From Pocillopora verrucosa (taxonomy: Eukaryota > Cnidaria > Anthozoa > Scleractinia > Pocilloporidae): a stretch of 64,000 nucleotides of DNA. Both the position numbers and the translations under genes were made by a program. Shown here one piece after another: positions 31,154 to 42,052 of the stretch. The stretch lies in assembly GCF_036669915.1 (NCBI RefSeq), contig NC_089324.1, positions 14,335,131-14,399,130 on the forward strand. Direction: 5' to 3'. The notes under the pieces were generated by a model. That model was not told the DNA's origin. It was given only the letters and a program-made list of their open reading frames with translations, and did not search any database. Position 1 is the stretch's first letter. Every line of letters starts with the position of its first letter.

Positions 31154-33336
31154 CTACTTTAATATGAAAATTTTTTTAGAGGTAGTCACGAGAATACGTC
31201 CGTCTGGTGTTGCTGCTATTCCACGAGGATTAGGTAAATGAGTGATACTTTTACCAATGAAGCGACCGTCCAGAGAAAACTGCTGAACTCGGTTATTCCA
31301 CTGATCACACACCAGAAGATAATTGAAGCTGTCTATAAGCAAACCACTAGGGTACCTAAATTGTCCATCTTGATTGCCCTGTTTGCCAAACTTGTGTAAG
31401 AATGTTCCTGACTTGTCGAAAGCCTTAATGCAATGATTTTCGGTATCGGAGATAAAAAACTTGTTTTTGTAAGGCAAGCAGCTCTTTGGGTGTTTTAATT
31501 TTTCTGCGCCGAAGTTGCCAAAGATGGAAATGGTCTTTCCCTCACGTGACATCGCCTGTTATTACAAAATTCGGTCACAACAATGCGACGATCTTCATCC
31601 AAACAAACATCACCTGGGATATCAAAATCTCCTATCCCTATACCTTCTTTCCCTAAAGTTTTCACAACAGTTCCTGTCTGAATATTAATTTGTTGTATTC
31701 TGTCGTTATTTGTGTCCACAATCAAAATCTCGTCATCGTTTGAATATGTCACGCCACGTGGGGCTATATATTCCCCTACAACCTTAATTTTTCTTAGAAA
31801 TTTACCATTTTTATCGAATATGTAAACACATTGTTTACCACTGTCAGTTACAGCAATATTCCCTTTCGTATTTACCGCGATTCCAACGAGAATGTCGACC
31901 TGTTCTCCTTCTAATAAATGCAGATCCAACTCACCGACCACGATAAGTTCGCGCTCCTTCACCACCACAGTGAACGGAGAGTTAACGAGTGTATCTCCAT
32001 TAATCTTCACTTCAATGCTGTAAGCACCAGGTAGTTTGGGTATAAATTTCACCTCGACTATACCGTTTTCTGTGTTGCAAACATTGACTTGTATGACATC
32101 TTCGGCTGGTTGTATGAGAACTTCAATTTGCTGTTTGAGATCAGGCTGCTTACTAATTTCTCCATAACGTGATTTGGGGAATAAAATGAACTTTGCTTCT
32201 AAACCAGCCTGAAGAGTTTGATCCAGTCCCTCTAGAGTGGACCGACTTGCGTCTGCTATGTCTTCGGTGACAATGTCGCCCAGTTTAAAGCCCACAACAG
32301 GAGTGGGGTAAAACTTGATGAACGAGGTCTGATGGTGTTGTGCAGCTTGGATTCCTCGAAGTTCCTCAACTCTCTGTTTCAAATTTGGCTTGTTTTGCAT
32401 GATGTCCCAGCTCGAGCCTTTATGTACAAGGTTTTCGGCAAAGTCGGCGACTTTGTTGTTTTGTTTCATCAGCGATTCTACAGCCTCCCAAGCCGAGTTG
32501 ATTTTTTGGAGTCTCGTTACGCACGTTGTCTCGATTGTTTCAATGGCTTGTCGCTCGCGCTCTCGAATCTCTGCGATCTTCTGCTCTGCTGCTTGCGAAA
32601 CTTCGCGTTTAGCGAGTTGGGCATTGTCTCGCAACTCAGAAGCTGTGCGGTGAAACTGTCGAATCTTTGCCTTCAAATGGTTTTCCCTTGTTCGACTCAT
32701 TAAAGCACCCGCCATGATATTTCCTTTCTCGTTGTCCGCCGCATCGTCGAGCAAAATAACTTCATGGCTTTTATGATTCGTCACGTTGCAAAGATGGCAG
32801 ACACAACACTGACACTGAAGGCAGTAAAATCTCGTCATCTCTTTCTCGTGATTCTTCTCGGTGCAAAAGGGCTGTCGCTTAAACAAAGCTTCGTAGTCTT
32901 GATCTTGGAAGTCTTTAACAGGCATCACTTTGTGTCCTTCGAATGCGCCGCGCATAATTTTATGTGCGTTCAGACATTGAGAGCACATAAATCGAGCACA
33001 ATCAAAGCAGTAATGGACATTGGAGCTGGTCTTGTTACAGTTGCCACAACTGACGTTTGTTCCATCGCCACTTTGTCGAACGGCAAGGATATTCAACAAT
33101 CTGTTGTAAAAAAAGCTGGTTGGCAACGCTTCGAAGCGATTTCCTTGTGGCAGGTGGATTTCAGCCTGACACTCGGGGCATCGAAATCTTCCATGTCTTT
33201 GGCTCACTCTTGCGTGTTTTTCCAAACACTCACAGCAAAACGTATGAAAACACGATATAATTTTCGGTTCTTTGAAGGTCTCGAGACAAATCGAACAAGT
33301 AACTTGTTTGGTGAGGTTTCTCAAGAAGGACTCCAT
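31154..33336 (-). pseudogene. TRIM-NHL gene 6, single frameshift in the NHL domain
   Basis: From MESFLRN at 33336 the frame is open through RING, both B-boxes, a class II coiled coil, filamin and NHL blades 1-2. It then shifts at about 31553-31560. A 7-nt deletion between AGG repeats (AACAGGATACAGG reduced to AACAGG) puts blades 4-6 (31552-31154) in another frame. Restoring 7 nt gives exactly 729 residues. As read, the protein would end after VVTEFCNNRR plus a short foreign tail, losing half the propeller. All RING and B-box ligands are kept. It could be a very recent pseudogene, an allele or a sequencing error. An in-frame ATG at 33408 exists, but the start at 33336 matches all paralogues. 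Confidence 0.85.
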
Positions 33337-33407
33337 TGTCAGCGTTCGACAAAATTGCATGTAAACACAGCCTGTAAAAGCTATTGTTTGAAATTCTGAG
33401 AAAAACA

Positions 33408-34280
33408 TAGCTTACGTGTAGCCGTACCCTCCCCCGCAAGGTTAAACGGAAACGAGGTTACCGCGTTTCCGCAAACCTGACACTTGTGTCAGATTATGTC
33501 AGTTAATGCAAAATAATGTCGCTTGATAATATTTTTTTGCGAAGTGGCACGTGAAGGTTATCAAGATAAACAACAGCATTGAAGTGAATTCATTTTCCCT
33601 TTTTCGGGTAAATTTGCAATTCAGCATCCAAGTTCAAATATAAACTTCGTTTTCAGGATAAAGGAAAAGATTATGAGCGATTTTTGGTATAGAGTAAGAA
33701 GAGGACGATGTTCGATTAGCATCGCTCTCGCGAAACTAGACTTTAACGTCCACGCGGTTTCTGCTTGCATTTGTAAACAGTGCTACAGTCGTCGAAAAAA
33801 GTTGGACCATTGGATCAAGGTTTTTACAGATTTCTTTTAGCAGATTGTTACGCTGCAAGCGTGAAGAAAGAGCAACTCTTTTCTCAGCCGAAAGAATCGC
33901 TGCAAGAGACCGTCTAGCTTTTATTTCGTAGCTTCGTAGTACCGTTCGCAAAGAGACCGAAAGTTGAAGGCGGACAAGCCTCTTTGCCTAAGTACATTAA
34001 GATAGTGCACTCGGTCTTCTGTGAGAGCTGTTGTCTGAAAAGTTGACTATGAAAGCATTTTGTTTAACATCTTGTTCGTTAGTATAAAAATAAATTACCA
34101 ACTCCCGCCAATCAGAATTGACGAAAGAATAGGAAAAAGGGTTAACCAATGAAAAGTAATTATATATTTTATTGCACACAAAAAAATGACGTGATTTGTG
34201 TCAGGTTTGCGTAGATGTTCCCTCGCTTCCGTTTCAGTAGGGGGGGGGGGGGGGGGGAGGGTACAGCTTAACGCTGACTA
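33408..34280 (-). mobile_element. TIR element with captured helicase debris, copy in gene 6 leader
   Basis: Flanked by a perfect 9-bp target duplication AGAAAAACA (33399-33407 and 34281-34289). The sequence occurs once at the empty site in genes 1, 4, 8, 9 and 10. The inverted ends carry GTACCCTCCCCC followed by an AAACGGAAACGAGG-type sequence. The helicase motif I/Ia part is deleted here around 34025. What remains is the EKRVALSSRLQRN and NLDPMVQLFSTTVA frame at 33951-33736, also present in the copy near 40403-40654. A long G run lies in the right end (34240-34258). Confidence 0.75.
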
Positions 34281-34493
34281 AGAAAAACAGGTTTTACGTG
34301 CGTGACCTCATGAACTGAAGCTAAATAAATAATATTTATAAACTGGGCTATCATCACCCAGTCACGCTTGAGTTTCTTTTTTGTTTTAATTATTTGCATG
34401 TCTTCACGCACTACTGACTTCGAATTCTCGCTTAAGTTTTCAAGTCGTAAATTGACGTGTGGAGTAAAACCGATCTATTCCTCTTAAACCCTT
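34281..34493 (-). promoter_or_regulatory. Displaced 5' flank of gene 6
   Basis: Equivalent to the promoter flank of gene 1 but about 950 nt from the ATG. The TATA-like box is replaced by AAATAAATAATATTTAT (about 34323-34340), and ~30 bp with the GTAGAAGATCATGGCC landmark is deleted. Confidence 0.4.
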
Positions 34494-34696
34494 TGACCCC
34501 AAAGAGTGACCAGCATCTGATTTCTCCTTACAATATCACCCCTGATTTACACATTAAGGTCACGAGAATACAAGAAGTGATCACCAACTAGGGAAGCTTT
34601 TGATTATTAAACATATTCTCCTTGTCCGCACCTAAGGAAATGTATAAAGAACAGTAAGGAGAATATACAGACTGATGTTAGGGTGTAAAGGTTTAA
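34494..34696. repeat. TIR element family A
   Basis: A near full-length copy from TTAAACCCTTTGACCC to GTAAAGGTTTAATG. Confidence 0.75.
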
Positions 34697-35265
34697 TGTT
34701 TGGACATTTAAGAATAATGCATTCTGTAGTCATTATATGGCCGATGGAGTTTCTACTGCTTCTTTTTGCCGTACTTCGAAAAATTGTTTCCAGTGTTATA
34801 ACGTTGTAAGGATTTTCTTGTAAGCAAAATATCGTTAACAGTAGACTTACTAGTGAGCTTCCTGTGCGTTCATTTTGTCAGGGAATTGAGCTGCAACGCT
34901 TTGATTTAACTTTTACAATACAACACCCAACATGGTTTCCAAAGTCTCACCATATCCCACACTAGCATGACGAGGAGAGGAAAGGAGCTGGAAACGACGA
35001 TGCGATACACATCAGGTATTGTCTCTATGGCGAACCGATTTCCGCCTGATATGACGAGCATCAGAAGTTTTTCGTTCATCGCTAGTGCGTTTTTTAGTAA
35101 ACCCACGTCTAAAATTGTAGAAACATGGGACAGTTTTTGGTCGCCCATACGTGTCGGAATCTAGATAAACTGAGCAAGTTTTGATAGACTGATGGCAGAT
35201 ACTCCTTCAACGAATTGTTGAGTAGGATGTGATAAAGAAACATCGATGTCAGCTACAACTTCCTA
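34697..35265. repeat. Array spacer block F
   Basis: A noncoding copy of the block between families A and C. Confidence 0.65.
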
Positions 35266-35412
35266 GCCCCAGTTGTTTGAATGTCAGATAACACTATTCA
35301 AAGGATAAAATTTCTATCCAGTGGATAACGCTATACGTTTTGCTATCACTTATCTGCTGGGTAGCGATTTATCCGTTGGATGGTGTTATCCATCCTTTAT
35401 TCAAATGGGCCC
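35266..35412. repeat. Palindromic TIR element family C
   Basis: A copy with the left end GCCCCAGTTGTTTGAATGTC. The right end is slightly degraded (CAAATGGGCC). Confidence 0.75.
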
Positions 35413-35815
35413 TGACCAATAAAACGGAAGCTAATCTGATTTCGTTTATCGTCCGGTATCGCCGTCATGGTGAGTATCTTATCGAACACAAAGTATTCAC
35501 TGGAGCTATCAGTGAGCCTTTAGTTTTAGATATTGCCGCCGGCTAGTAGGAAAACAAACTATTCTCTTTTTCAGATTTATCGGTCGAAAAAAATGGTCTC
35601 CGGGGTTTTTTACACACATCACCCCCTCCTCTGGGGCAAGATGTGGCGGGATTCCGACCAGGTGAGAAGGGGATACTCTCAGGTTGGCGCTCATTCTTTC
35701 TAGCAATATGGCCTTCTATGGTGGAAGGTTGAATTTCAGGCTATTTTAAAACTGAGTGTTAAATATTTGGAAGGAACGGTTGAATGTTATTTGAAACTAT
35801 AATATCAATTCCTCA
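35413..35815. repeat. Array spacer block H, truncated
   Basis: The spacer runs from GAAGCTAATCTGATTT to about CAATTCCTCAGAATTC. There the array sequence stops, and a non-array segment follows. Confidence 0.6.
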
Positions 35816-36852
35816 GAATTCTTCGATTTTGAGTTGGAAAGTTGTGGAAGCGTGATCTAAGATGCTAAAACACTTATCAGAACAGAGAATGCGACATTGT
35901 GGAGAATTATGTAGATGTCTAAAAATGCGAGAGGTCCTATCACTGACTAAGTGCTCACGCATCTATCCACATCCAGTGCGAACAACCCACACCTAATCCT
36001 CAACTTCATCATTAGCACCCTAAGCAATTTCCTTGTAAATTGCATTCATTGTTCTGTTACTATTGTTTTGTTTTTGTCCAATCAGCATTGTGTGATACAC
36101 TTTTAAATTCAACTTTGTACTTTGTGTAAATCAAAATTGAAGATAACAGAAGAATTGTCGAAACATTTCTTTAAAAAGTGTCGTTTATTTTCTAAAACTC
36201 TTGAAGTTATGGAGAAAAACTGTTTATTCAGATTGAGCAACGGTATATTCTTCAGACCAGGCCTTTGTAACTGAGGTTGACGCATAAAAATGACACTTTG
36301 TAACAGTGAAAGTTGTCTTAAAGTTATCTAGGAAAGGAGCTGGTCATCTAAAACCGAAGAAGATTGAGTACTTACAAATCGAAAAGGTTATAGAAGCCAA
36401 GAATATTTTTTTCAAAAATTTCTGGACTTTGGAGGCAAGTAATTTTCGAAAAGCTCATGTAACCAGCATGAAACAAGAAGGTAAAAGTTGGTCATTTCAT
36501 CATAAAATATCACAGTTACGCCAAATGTTCACGTCCTTACTGTGTGCCATTCAAACCTCATGATGTTAGTTCGGAGAATTTGTTGTTGGTTCACGTAATA
36601 ATCCCTTAATGGTCATTTTTTCCTTATTCTTATCATTCGCCTGCTTGACATCAGTGTTGTTGTATTGATATCGTAAGGAGAAATTCACTGAAACGAATAA
36701 TTCTCTTTAACACGAGCCTTGAAAGACTCATGTTAAAGAGAATTGCTTGTATTCATTCCTGATGGGCATCATATTATCTGAGTATGTTCGTTAGCTTAAA
36801 AGATTTACTACCACCAAAGATTGACCAATCTTATGTTATGTCTGTAATTGAA
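35816..36852. other. Non-array segment preceding a discoidin pseudo-exon
   Basis: Unique-looking AT-rich sequence. Its part from 36220 on is a diverged duplicate of 57250-58390 (shared AGTTATCTAGGAAAGGAG, GATGGGCATCA, AGTATGTTCGTTAGC). A 17-bp imperfect hairpin lies at 36700-36743. No gene is recognised before the discoidin exon. Confidence 0.5.
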
Positions 36853-37012
36853 GGTGGTGGTTGGGTAGCCAGTGCGAGTAATGCGCGTTTGTACTTTGAG
36901 GACGATCAAGATCGCAAGCGAATCGGAACGTGGTGTGCTTCCAGCAGGGATCCATAATGGATCAAGATAGATCTGGAAAGAGTTAAGCAGATCACAGCAA
37001 TAGCAACACAAG
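36853..37012 (+). pseudogene. F5/8 type C (discoidin) half-domain exon with a nonsense codon
   Basis: The plus-strand frame reads GGGWVASASNARLYFEDDQD, RKRIGTWCASSRDP, stop, WIKIDLERVKQITAIATQ, then a donor AAG|GTAAC. This matches the first half of a discoidin/F5/8C domain: W-A-S, N-A-R-L, W-C-A and Q-W-I-x-I-D-L, ending in ITAIATQG. The stop TAA at 36955-36957 replaces a glutamine codon. It is 160 nt long, exactly like the two related exons at 58394 and 58694, and has symmetric phase 1 boundaries. The stop makes it a pseudo-exon. Confidence 0.75.
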
Positions 37013-37976
37013 GTAACACAGTAATGATAAGTAGTGGAAGTCCTCAGAAGTATAAAGGGAGTGTAAAGGGACTTATTCCACCAATCAGATTATACTCTCA
37101 GTTGCACTCAAGAAGTAGGGAGAAACGCTTGACTATGTCTCGTGTTTTCCCCTACACCTCTTTCTTGCTCTAGCCGCTTCCTGTGTGCTTTACTACAGAA
37201 CAGAGTACAGTCGAATAAATATAGCCAGTTTCTTTACTTGTCGAGTTCGCTACGTTCGAGTCCGCAACATGTTCGCCACTTACTTAATTGTACCATTCTA
37301 TCATTTTACTTCCACGACTTTTTAGAACCAACATCTTATGTTAAAGAAAACTGCCTTAGTCAACCTTAAGTGGGCGCCATGTTCTAGCACATTATCGTGG
37401 TTATCATCGAGCCCAAGCATCGCTAAAAATGGAACAGCGGCATTGACAAGAGAGAGAAAGCAGAAAACCTGTAAAGACGAGTCAAAATAATTAATTTAAC
37501 AGTACTTTCTTTATTATTAAACTATATATTTCAGAGTCTATAAGCACGCTAAATAGATTTCTACTCAGAGTAATGTAAACGAATGGAGTCTAAGGTACCG
37601 AATCTAGCCAGGCTACTACACACAGCACTTGAAAATCTTACTACGTAACTTTGATTACAATTATCCTCTAAAATCTTGCTTTGATTATAATTAAGAAGTA
37701 AACTACAAGGCAATTTGCGTATGATCAGTTTAACTGACTCCTAGAAAGGGTAATCACGCATTTGGGAGTATGAATTACAGATATTGCTTGTGGTTTATGG
37801 TTAAAAAGAGAAATTAGAACTGTGAGTTAACAGAGGCAGCGAATTCCGCATGTTAGTAGCGAACATGTAGCAAACTCGAACGTAGCGAACTCGGATTATT
37901 GCACATCAGGAAAGAAACAGTTCGGGTCATTAGAGGTAGAATACAAACTGCAAAGTAAATGTGTCTATTTAAACAG
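37013..37976. other. Spacer before gene 7: part of the 3'-flank repeat plus unique sequence
   Basis: From ~37070 to 37220 there is a copy of the repeat with CAGATTATACTCTCAGTTGC and CTACAGAACAGAG also found at 10260, 29880, 47200 and 60240. The rest to ~37888 is not repeated elsewhere in the window. At 37889 it joins the common 3' UTR (TTATTGCACATCAGGAAAGA) of the TRIM genes. Confidence 0.5.
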
Positions 37977-40157
37977 CTACTTTAAGATGAAAATTTTTTC
38001 ACGGGTAGTCACGAGAATACGTCCATCTATTGTTGCTGCTATTTTACGAGGATTAGGTAAATGAGTGACACTTTTACCAGTGAAGCGACCGTCCAGAGAA
38101 AACTGCTGAACTCGGTTATTCTGCTGATCACACACCAGAAGATAATTAGAGCTGTCTATAAGCAAACCACACGGGTGGTTAAATTGTCCATCTTTATTGC
38201 CTTGTTTGCCAAACTTGTGTAAGAATGTTCCTGACTTGTCGAAAGCCTTGATGCAATGATCTTCGCTATCAGAGATAAAAAACTTGTTTTTGTAAGGCGA
38301 GCAGCTCAACGGTAGTAATAATTTTTCTTGGCTGATGTTTCCAAAGATGGAAATAGTCTCTCCCTCACGTGACAACACTTGTACCCTATTACTCGAAAAC
38401 TCGGTTACAACAATGCGACGTTCTTCATCCAAACAAACATCCGTTGGGAGATAAAACTCTCCCATTCCTACGCCTACCTTTCCTAAAGTTTTTACAACAG
38501 TTCCTGACAGGATATTAATTTGTAGTATTCTACCGTTCTTAGTGTCTACAATCAAAATCTCGTCATCGTTCAAATATGTCACGCCAGATGGGTATCCATT
38601 AACTCCAATTTTTCTCAAACATTGACCATTTTTATCGAATATGTAAGCACAGTGTTTGCCATTGTCAATAACGGCGATGTTTTCTTTCGTATTTACCGCG
38701 ATTCCAAATAGATTGTCGACCTGTTCTCCTTCTAATAAATTCAGATCCAACTCACCGACTACAGTAAGTTCACGCTCCTTCACCACCGCAGTGAACGGAG
38801 AGTTGACGAGTGTATCTCCATTAATCTTCACTTCAATGCTGTAAGCACCAGGTACTTTGGGTATAAATTTCACCTCGAATCTACCGTTTTCTGTGATGCA
38901 AACAGTGACTTGCGTGACATCTTCGGCTGGTTGTATGAGAACTTCAATTTGCTGTTTGAGATCAGGCTGGTTACTGATTTCTCCATCAGGTGTTTTGGGG
39001 GATAAAATGAACTTTGCTTCTAAACCAGCCTGAAAAGTTTGATCCAGTCCCTCTAGAGTGGACCAACTTGCGTCTGCTATGTCTTCGGTGACGATGTCGC
39101 CCAAGTTGAAGCCCATAACAGGAGTGGGGTAAAACTTGATGAAGGAGGTCTGATGGTGTTGTGCAGCTTGGATTCCTCGAAGCTCCTCAAATCTCTGTTT
39201 CAAACTTGGCTTGTTTTGCATGACGTCCCAGCTCGAGCTTTTCTGTACCAAGTTTTCGGCAAACTCGGCGACTTTATTGTTTTGTTTCATCAGAGATTCT
39301 ACAGCCTCCCGAGCCGTGTTGATTCTTTGGAGTCTCGTGACGCACGTTGTCTCGATTGATTCAATGGCTTGTCGCTCGCACTCTCGAATCTCTGCAATCT
39401 TCTGCTCGGCTGCTTGCGAAACTCCACGTTTAGCCAGTTGAGCATTGTCTCGAAGCTCGGAAGCTGTGTGGTTAAACTGTCGAATCGTTTTCTTTAGATC
39501 GTTTTCCCTTGTCCGGCTCTTTGCAGCATCCACCATGATGTTTCCTTTCTCGTTGTCCGCCGCTTCGTCGAGCAAAATAGCCTCATGGCTTCTATGATCC
39601 GTCACGATGCAAAGATGGCAAACACAACACTGACACTGGAGACAGTAAAATCTCGTGATCTCTCGCTCGTGGTACTTCTTGGTGCAAAAGGGCTGTCGCT
39701 TTAACAAAGCTTCGTAATCTTGATCTTGGAAGTCTCTAACAGGCATGACTCTGTGTCCTTCGAATGCGTCGCGCATGATTTCGTGTGCGTTCAGACACTC
39801 ATAGCACATAAATCGAGCACAATCAAAGCAGTAATGGACATTGGAGCTGGTCCTCTTACAGTTGCCACAAGTGACGTTTGTTCCATCGCCCCTTTGTCGA
39901 ACGGTAAGGATATTCAACAAACTGTTGTGAAAAAAACTGGTTGGTAACGCTCCGAAGCGATTTCCTTGTGGCAGGTGGATTTCTGCCTGACTCTCGGGGC
40001 ATCGAAATCTTCCATGTCTTTGGCTCACTCTCGCGTGTTTTTCCAAACACTGACAGCAAAACGTATGAAAACACGATATAATTTTCGGTTCTTTGTAGGT
40101 CTCGAGACAAATTGAGCAAGTAACTTGTTTGGTGAGGTTTTTCCAGAAGGACGTCAT
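37977..40157 (-). CDS. TRIM-NHL gene 7, RING zinc ligand C56 replaced by serine
   Basis: A frame of 726 residues from MTSFWKN at 40157. This start aligns with MESFLRN of the paralogues; the open extension to 40259 runs into the TIR of a transposon and is unlikely to be used. B-boxes, class II coiled coil, filamin and six NHL blades are intact. In the RING, the last zinc ligand is lost: CPES where all other intact genes have CPEC (residue 56). The last zinc site is therefore incomplete and E3 activity may be reduced or gone. Blade-entry residues are GYPSG, YLPTD, LLPLS, NHPCG and PNPRK. The loop before blade 2 is short (VNGYPSG). The central coiled coil shares a conversion tract with gene 3. 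The promoter flank is displaced by a transposon (40228-41215). Confidence 0.9.
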   Translation of the reverse strand: MTSFWKNLTKQVTCSICLETYKEPKIISCFHTFCCQCLEKHARVSQRHGRFRCPESQAEIHLPQGNRFGALPTSFFHNSLLNILTVRQRGDGTNVTCGNCKRTSSNVHYCFDCARFMCYECLNAHEIMRDAFEGHRVMPVRDFQDQDYEALLKRQPFCTKKYHEREITRFYCLQCQCCVCHLCIVTDHRSHEAILLDEAADNEKGNIMVDAAKSRTRENDLKKTIRQFNHTASELRDNAQLAKRGVSQAAEQKIAEIRECERQAIESIETTCVTRLQRINTAREAVESLMKQNNKVAEFAENLVQKSSSWDVMQNKPSLKQRFEELRGIQAAQHHQTSFIKFYPTPVMGFNLGDIVTEDIADASWSTLEGLDQTFQAGLEAKFILSPKTPDGEISNQPDLKQQIEVLIQPAEDVTQVTVCITENGRFEVKFIPKVPGAYSIEVKINGDTLVNSPFTAVVKERELTVVGELDLNLLEGEQVDNLFGIAVNTKENIAVIDNGKHCAYIFDKNGQCLRKIGVNGYPSGVTYLNDDEILIVDTKNGRILQINILSGTVVKTLGKVGVGMGEFYLPTDVCLDEERRIVVTEFSSNRVQVLSREGETISIFGNISQEKLLLPLSCSPYKNKFFISDSEDHCIKAFDKSGTFLHKFGKQGNKDGQFNHPCGLLIDSSNYLLVCDQQNNRVQQFSLDGRFTGKSVTHLPNPRKIAATIDGRILVTTREKIFILK

Positions 40158-40227
40158 AATCAGCCTTCGACAAGATTGCATGTAAACACACCCTGAAAAA
40201 ACTGTTATTTGAAATTCCGAGAAAACA

Positions 40228-41215
40228 TAGCCTACCTGTAGCCGTACCCTCCCCCGCAAGGTGAAACGGAAGCGAGGGACCTGACACTAATCGTGTTCGG
40301 GAAGTCACTCTAATTTATGTAAAATTTGTTAGCGTGAAGGTTATCAAGATAAACAACAACATTGAAATGAATTCGTTTTCCATTTTCGGTTAAATTTGCA
40401 ATTTAGCCTCCGAGTTCAAATATGTACTTTGTTTTAAGGATATAGGAAAAGATTATGAGTGACGGAATAAGAAGAGGACGATGTTGCATCGCGCTCTGGA
40501 GTTCAACGTCCACGCGGTTTCTGTTTGCAAACAGTGCCACGGTCGTCGAAAAAAGTTGGATCATTGGATCAAGATTCTTTTCGAGATAGTTACACTGCAA
40601 GCGTGAAGAGAGAGCGACTCTTTTCTCAGTCGGAAGAATCGCTGCAAGTGACAACTAGCTTTATTTTCATAGCTTCGTAGCACCATTCGCAGAGAGACCG
40701 AAAGTTGAAGGCGGACAATTCTCTTGGCCCAAGTACATTAATACAGTGCACCTGGTCTTCTGTGAGAGCGTTAACGGGCGACACAGTAAATATAGCGATC
40801 GATCACTGGCGATGCTTGATTTTACAAAGATCTTCCATGGCGAGTTGGTAACGAAACGGAGGTATCGTTTCGATCGAAACACATATCTATAGCTTTCTGC
40901 TATTCTTCTTGGAAATGTCTCTATCCCAATCTATACCGATATTTCCAGATCGCTGTTGTCTTAAAAGATGACAATGAAAGCAATTTGTTTAACATCTTGT
41001 TCGTTAGTATGGAAATAAATTACCAACTCCTGCCAATCAGAATTGACGAAAGAATTGGCAAAAGAGGTTTACCAATAAAAAGTAACTATATATTTTATTG
41101 CAAAAGAGTGACGTCACGGAACACGATTAGGGTCAGGTTTACGTAGACGTTCCCTCTCTTCCGTTTCACTTCAGGGTGGGGGAGGTTACTGCTTTACGTT
41201 GACTGAGAAAAAAAG
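40228..41215 (-). mobile_element. TIR element with RecQ-like helicase debris, copy in gene 7 leader
   Basis: Ends pair as inverted repeats over ~85 bp with a gap: left GTACCCTCCCCC, GGTGAAACGGAAGCGAGGGA, CCTGACACTAATCGTGTTC; right is its complement. It interrupts the same AGAAAAACA target as in gene 6. On the minus strand the debris of helicase motif I/Ia is at 40930-40667 in broken frames. The later EKRVALSSRLQ segment is at 40654-40403. The TGACGTCA palindrome is at 41109-41116. Confidence 0.7.
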
Positions 41216-41329
41216 GATGTACGTGAGTGACCTTATGAACTGAAGCTAATTGTATTGAGAAACTGGGCTGTCATCACGCAGTCACGCTTTTGTCGGAGAA
41301 GATCATGGCCAATTAGGTTTCTTTTTTTT
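41216..41329 (-). promoter_or_regulatory. Displaced and shortened 5' flank of gene 7
   Basis: A remnant of the promoter flank, about 1.06 kb from the ATG. The TATA-like box has decayed to AATTGTATTGAG, and the part nearest the family A element is deleted. Confidence 0.4.
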
Positions 41330-41500
41330 CCTCATAATACTACCCCTGATTTAAACAATAAGGTCACAATAATACAAGAAATGATCACCAAATAGGGAAG
41401 CTTTTGATTATCAAGCATATTCTTCTTGTCAGCACCTTAGGAAATGTATAAAGAACAGTAAGGAGAATATACAGACTGATGTTAGGGTGAAAAGAGTTAA
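41330..41500. repeat. TIR element family A, left end lost
   Basis: The copy begins in the CTCATAATACTACCCCTGAT region and ends GTGAAAAGAGTTAA. The first ~40 bp are missing together with the adjacent promoter flank. Confidence 0.7.
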
Positions 41501-42052
41501 TATCTGGACACTTGATAATGATGTATTCCGTGGTCATTATATGGCCGAAAGGGTTTCTACTGCTACTATTTGCCGTACTTCGAAAAATTGTTTCAAAGGT
41601 TGTGACGATGTTAGGGTTTTTTTGAAAGCAAAATACCGTTGACAGTGGACTTACTGGTGAACTTCCTGTGAGGTCAGAAAATTGAGCTGCAACGCTTTGA
41701 TTTAACTTTTACACTGCAACACCCAACATGGTTTCAAGGGTCTCGCCATATCCCACAGTAGCATGGCAATAAGGGGAAAGGAGCTGGGAACGACGATGCG
41801 ATACACATGAGGTATCGTCTTTATGGCAAACCAATTTCCGCCTGATATGAGGAGCATCAGAAGTTTTTCGTTCACGGCTTGTGCATTTTCCAGTACACCT
41901 ACGTGTAAACGTGAAGACGGTTTTTGGTGCCCCATACATGTCGATATCTGGATAAACTGAGCAAGTTTTGCTTAGGGCGATGGCAGATACTCCTTCAACG
42001 AGTTGTTGTGTAGGATGTTGATAAGAGACATCGATGTCAGCTCTAACTTCCT
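41501..42052. repeat. Array spacer block F
   Basis: A noncoding copy, closest to 21075-21631. Confidence 0.65.

Noticed and set aside
33337-33408. N-terminal extension of gene 6 (MFFSEFQ...) and the similar one of gene 7 up to 40259
   Set aside because: The extension lies in leader and transposon TIR sequence and is not shared as protein by other paralogues. The aligned MESF/MTSF start is preferred.
34240-34258. Long G runs (also near 42733, 52098 and 63141)
   Set aside because: Homopolymers in TIRs or spacers prone to slippage and sequencing error. There is no spaced G-run pattern conserved between copies that would support a G-quadruplex call.
36306-36563. 86-codon plus-strand frame (MKVVLKLSRKG...)
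   Set aside because: The duplicate at 57310 does not keep the frame beyond the first ~12 codons, and no domain is recognisable.
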